A DNA stretch of 64,000 nucleotides from Ignelater luminosus (lineage: Eukaryota; Arthropoda; Insecta; Coleoptera; Elateridae), in assembly GCA_011009095.1 (NCBI GenBank), contig VTPC01004760.1, forward strand, positions 59,521 to 123,520. Direction: 5' to 3'. Below the pieces are notes generated by a model. The model was not told the DNA's origin. It ran no database searches and worked only from the letters and a program-made list of their open reading frames with translations. Positions within the stretch are counted from its first letter, which is position 1. Each line of letters opens with the position of its first letter. Shown in pieces: positions 61,131 through 64,000 of the stretch. The translations under genes and the position numbers were made by a program.

Positions 61131-62106
61131 TACACAATATAATATAATTTTTATTGCACAATATAAGCATTTACTGAATAATAATGTAACGTAAACCTGC
61201 GTTACAGTAATAATATGACTAACAACTAGGATCTCTGCGATCTAGGCCAGCTAAACTCAGGAGGTAGGCTTTGGGTGCTGAACGGCTAAGATTATACTTA
61301 CAATAAAACACCTGATATTAGTTTACCAAATACGTATATTGAAATAAACAAGGATGGTAAAAATTACAAAGTAAAGGTTTATTTTTGAAGTAACCAGTAA
61401 AACAGATTTCAACGGAAACAAGATTAAATGGAATAATGATCAATAAGATTATACTTAAAATACAAAACAATTATATGAATTTAAAACAATAAATCGATTA
61501 TGAATAAAAAAACTACTAGAGGTAACCGTAGTTACAGAATTTAAAACAAAATTTAGAATACAGGATCCTTACTTTTAAAAAACAATGCAATGAAAAAAAT
61601 GTAATAAAAGGACTAATTATAAACAGGAAAATGAATAACCCAAATGCAAAGCAACATTAAAAAATAAGAAAATAATAGCAAAAATATATGACACAAAAAT
61701 TATCAAAGTAAAATATAAAAGTATAAACCAGGTTATCTGTACTCACACACAACAAACAATCTCAAGTTGTTTCAAGGCAAAAGGAAAAATTTAACACATC
61801 GGAGTACTAAAAGGAACAAACTCCGATATCGAAAAATTAAAAAAATTGAAAGGAGAATTTAATTAAATGAGAAGTCTAAAAAAGAACTTTAGTAAATACC
61901 GGGTGTCTCACACGGAAGAAAGATGATATACCGTACAATTAATCATGTGGCGGGCTAATAACCACAAAAAGACCGTTACAATAATTATTATTATTTTAAA
62001 ATTGGTTAGAACATCTTATAATTAAAAAGTAGAAACGCAAAATCTAACTGGATGAACCGCTGCTTCCACTTAATCTCATTACTTTTTATGGCAGATATTT
62101 ATAATT
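61131..62106. other. AT-rich stretch, nothing recognised
   Basis: The words GATTATACTTA and ACAATAAAAC recur near 61290 and 61450. A GGGTGTCTCA word lies near 61900. No gene seen. No canonical AATAAA lies within 100 bases after the PPPDE frame on the minus strand. Confidence 0.3.
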
Positions 62107-62589
62107 TCACAGTGCACTACGCAATACTTTTGGAAGATTTGTAAAGTGTTTTGGTATAAGTTTTTTAATTCCCAGAAACCTTAAAATTAGCTGAGCAAAA
62201 TGCTGACAGTTATTATTTAGCACATCATAATTACGTTTTTTCCAACCTTTCAAATTCTTAACGTAATTATTCAATTCTTCACACGTAGTATTTGTATATC
62301 CTATAATTATTGACTCAGGTGGCTGTTGCTTTATTTTCGAAATTGTTATACCATCACGTCCACAAGAATATTCACGGTCAAACACGCAAATACTTACATG
62401 CCATGCTTCAGATTTTCCGTCTTGATGCTGATTTGACGACGATGATATCGATACTGGGATATTTAGTTTGGAGGCAAGAAGTAGCACTGGACTTTGACTC
62501 ATATTGCTAGCAACCATCTCATAATAAAATTCGCAATGATTGTTACAAACTAAAGATATTTTTGACACGTTGCCGATAAGAACAGTTTT
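62107..62589 (-). CDS. PPPDE-family (DeSI-like) thiol peptidase frame
   Basis: The minus frame is open from 62589 to a TGA at 62107-62109. Its core matches PPPDE (DUF862) papain-fold peptidases, which include the desumoylating isopeptidases DeSI-1 and DeSI-2. EAWHVSICVFDREYSCGRDG carries the catalytic His of the family's WHTxIxVxxxEYxxGxxG block. SIIIGYTNTTCEELNNYVKN fits the strand-helix that follows. YDVLNNNCQHFAQLILRFLG carries the catalytic Cys of the NNCNxFxxxxxxFLxG block, followed by IP and NLP as expected. Counting from the GTG at 62568, these are His57 and Cys121. GTG is not a likely start. The first in-frame ATG is 62517 (136 residues), which would cut off the first strand (CEFYYEMV). 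A more likely model is an upstream exon joined by a 3' splice site, for example the TTTAG ending near 62549. Processed pseudogene is possible, but no stop or frameshift is present. Confidence 0.75.
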   Translation of the reverse strand, partial: KTVLIGNVSKISLVCNNHCEFYYEMVASNMSQSPVLLLASKLNIPVSISSSSNQHQDGKSEAWHVSICVFDREYSCGRDGITISKIKQQPPESIIIGYTNTTCEELNNYVKNLKGWKKRNYDVLNNNCQHFAQLILRFLGIKKLIPKHFTNLPKVLRSAL

Positions 62590-62592
62590 TCA

Positions 62593-63238
62593 CTTATTTG
62601 TTTGCGTAAAAATGCAGTGTAAAACTAGTAATATAATGAAAATTATTCTGTGCTGTAGCTGTCTGCTTGTACGATATACCAAACTGTACAATCTAATTGT
62701 TGCAAAAGATAGTTACGGAAAATACACATTTATCAGAAACTTTGATAAGTATGCATTATCTGATTGATTTTTAGAAATACAAGAACGACAAATAATAGCT
62801 TTTGTAATGCATTCCTGGTAATACAGTAATAATCGACCATACCTAATCTTTCTAAAGTAGCAGGTGTTTTTCTATGTATTTGATAAATGAACGATTTTGA
62901 CAATTTTGTATTTATACAGCGGGTCTGTCAATAGAAGGTCAAGAGTGTATCCTCATTAATATCCATGCTACAACAAAAACGTGAAAGTTCAATATTGTGT
63001 TTTTCCCATAGGAGGCGGCAGTCACCTTTTTTCCTTAAACAGCATAACTCATTTCTTGTTTCTCTATCAAATAGAGAATTGCCAGTAGGATATCTTCTAG
63101 TTAATTGCCAAATTTTCAGTGTCTATCTAATATTAAAGCTGTTCAATAAATATTTGTTTATCGTGAAAGTTTTGTTATGCAAGGTTATAGTATTTTTACA
63201 TAGCCAGAAAGGGGAGAGAATTCTCCAATTAACAGTCG
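62593..63238. other. Upstream flank of the PPPDE frame
   Basis: Any promoter or 5' exon of the minus-strand gene would lie here or further right. I could not recognise either. Short plus-strand frames are unremarkable. Confidence 0.3.
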
Positions 63239-63632
63239 TCGAATGACGAATGACGAACTATTTTATTAACCATTTATGTTCTACCAAAAGCAATCGTGTT
63301 TGGAGTATTGTCTTAGCTTCATAAATAACAAAGCTATAGAAGAATCCTCTTTAAATGAGACACCCTGTATGTAGAGAAAAGTTTATCAATCACTACTAAT
63401 TTTTCAAGCTTATCTTAAAAACCTGCATCGAGGAAAATGCTTACACAAAAATAAACAACGATAAGATTACATTCACACACATTTAACCTTGACTAGATAA
63501 ATTTAGATTTTAATTAAATTAATAAATTTAGACAGACTTTTAATGAAAGTTTTAAATGCAACCACTCTAATACAAGTTTTGCGTTTTGACGGCTTTTTCA
63601 CATTTCGGTAACATCTACTGATTGGATTTTTT
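63239..63632 (+). repeat. Dispersed repeat of about 390 bases, copy B
   Basis: Direct-orientation partner of 59269-59659, starting TCGAATGACGA and ending near CTACTGATTGGATTTTTT. The two copies flank the region holding the PPPDE frame. Confidence 0.9.
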
Positions 63633-63639
63633 GAGAAAC

Positions 63640-64000
63640 GAGATCCCACGTTGTTGGTACTGTTGACGAGTAGGTCAGTGACATGTAAATCCAGAGTTAT
63701 CTATATCAATGTCGACCCTGACTTAAAGATACGGGAATCATCTACGTATAGGGTTGCTTTCATCGCATTGTCTATTGCTCCTAGAAGCTTATTGAAGGCG
63801 ATAGCAAATAATAACCTTGTGAGATGCTATTTTTTGTACTGATTGAAGACGACACAACACTACCCAATTGAATTTGAATTTTCCGGTTTAAACGAAAGTT
63901 TTTGATTAGTACGGCTAAATTACGTTTGATGCCCTAACAGTGAATAGTCTTTAAGATGTTCTGTTACCATGTCGTGTTGTAAGCCTTTTCTATGTCAAGA
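63640..64000 (-). pseudogene. Jockey-type non-LTR reverse transcriptase relic, cut by window end
   Basis: From 63999 down the minus strand reads LDIEKAYNTTW (compare LDIEKAYDTTW, with the first catalytic Asp), then IKRNLAVLIKNFRLNRKIQI (compare GIRGNLxxFIKNFLxxRxFxV), then SSSISTKNSISQGYYL where SSxxxQxNGVPQGSVLS is expected. FAIAFNKLLGAIDNAM and LYVDDSRIF follow in another frame, the latter being the YVDD catalytic motif at 63737-63748. Frameshifts and stops make it a pseudogene. It differs from the R1/LOA-like relic at the left end of the window in its PQG and YxDD blocks. Confidence 0.85.

Noticed and set aside
1-64000. tRNA or rRNA genes
   Set aside because: I looked for GGTTCGA-type B boxes with matching stems and rRNA-like GC-rich conserved runs and found none convincing; a covariance-model scan would be decisive.

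Overview
The window looks like AT-rich intergenic or intronic nuclear DNA from an insect. It has one 400-base run of N, no bacterial-style gene packing, and many transposable-element (TE) relics of types typical of arthropods: mariner, Tc1-like, piggyBac, hAT-like, and R1/LOA-, Jockey- and Gypsy-type retroelements. I cannot name the species. Most open frames under about 100 codons are chance frames. Several of the longer ones begin with GTG or TTG rather than ATG.

Layout. 0.7-3.8 kb: a decayed non-LTR retrotransposon on the minus strand (ORF1 start, zinc knuckles, endonuclease and reverse transcriptase (RT) in order). 4.5-9.1 kb: GC-richer islands, an LTR-like segment and a diverged tandem repeat. 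11.4-13.4 kb: an RT relic running into the N gap, then a Tc1/mariner relic with a CT microsatellite. 15.2-16.5 kb: a complete mariner with an uninterrupted transposase, the best-preserved gene here. 23.4-24.8 kb: a second Tc1-like relic and a probable hAT relic. 31.3-35.2 kb: Gypsy RT relic, then a truncated piggyBac with a repeat on each side. 36.2 kb: relic of an uncharacterised dispersed protein family. 37.6-39.3 kb: an internally deleted mariner of a second family, then a small inverted repeat and a tandem repeat. 42.4 kb: possible BEL/Pao relic. 48.1 and 50.6-51.6 kb: two unrelated diverged tandem arrays. 55.4-57.9 kb: a second-family mariner, full length but with one nonsense codon, lying between pieces that look like one older Tc1-type element. 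58.7-59.0 kb: a likely terminal exon of an unidentified host gene. 59.3 and 63.2 kb: a duplicated repeat of about 390 bases. 62.1-62.6 kb: a PPPDE/DeSI-like peptidase frame. 63.6-64.0 kb: a Jockey-type RT relic running off the window.

How the parts relate. Only the mariner at 15.2 kb shows everything needed to encode its own transposase. The two second-family mariners have similar ends to each other and share a one-base deletion near the C-terminus, so they come from one lineage. The only host-gene candidates are the PPPDE frame and the terminal exon, both on the minus strand near the right end.
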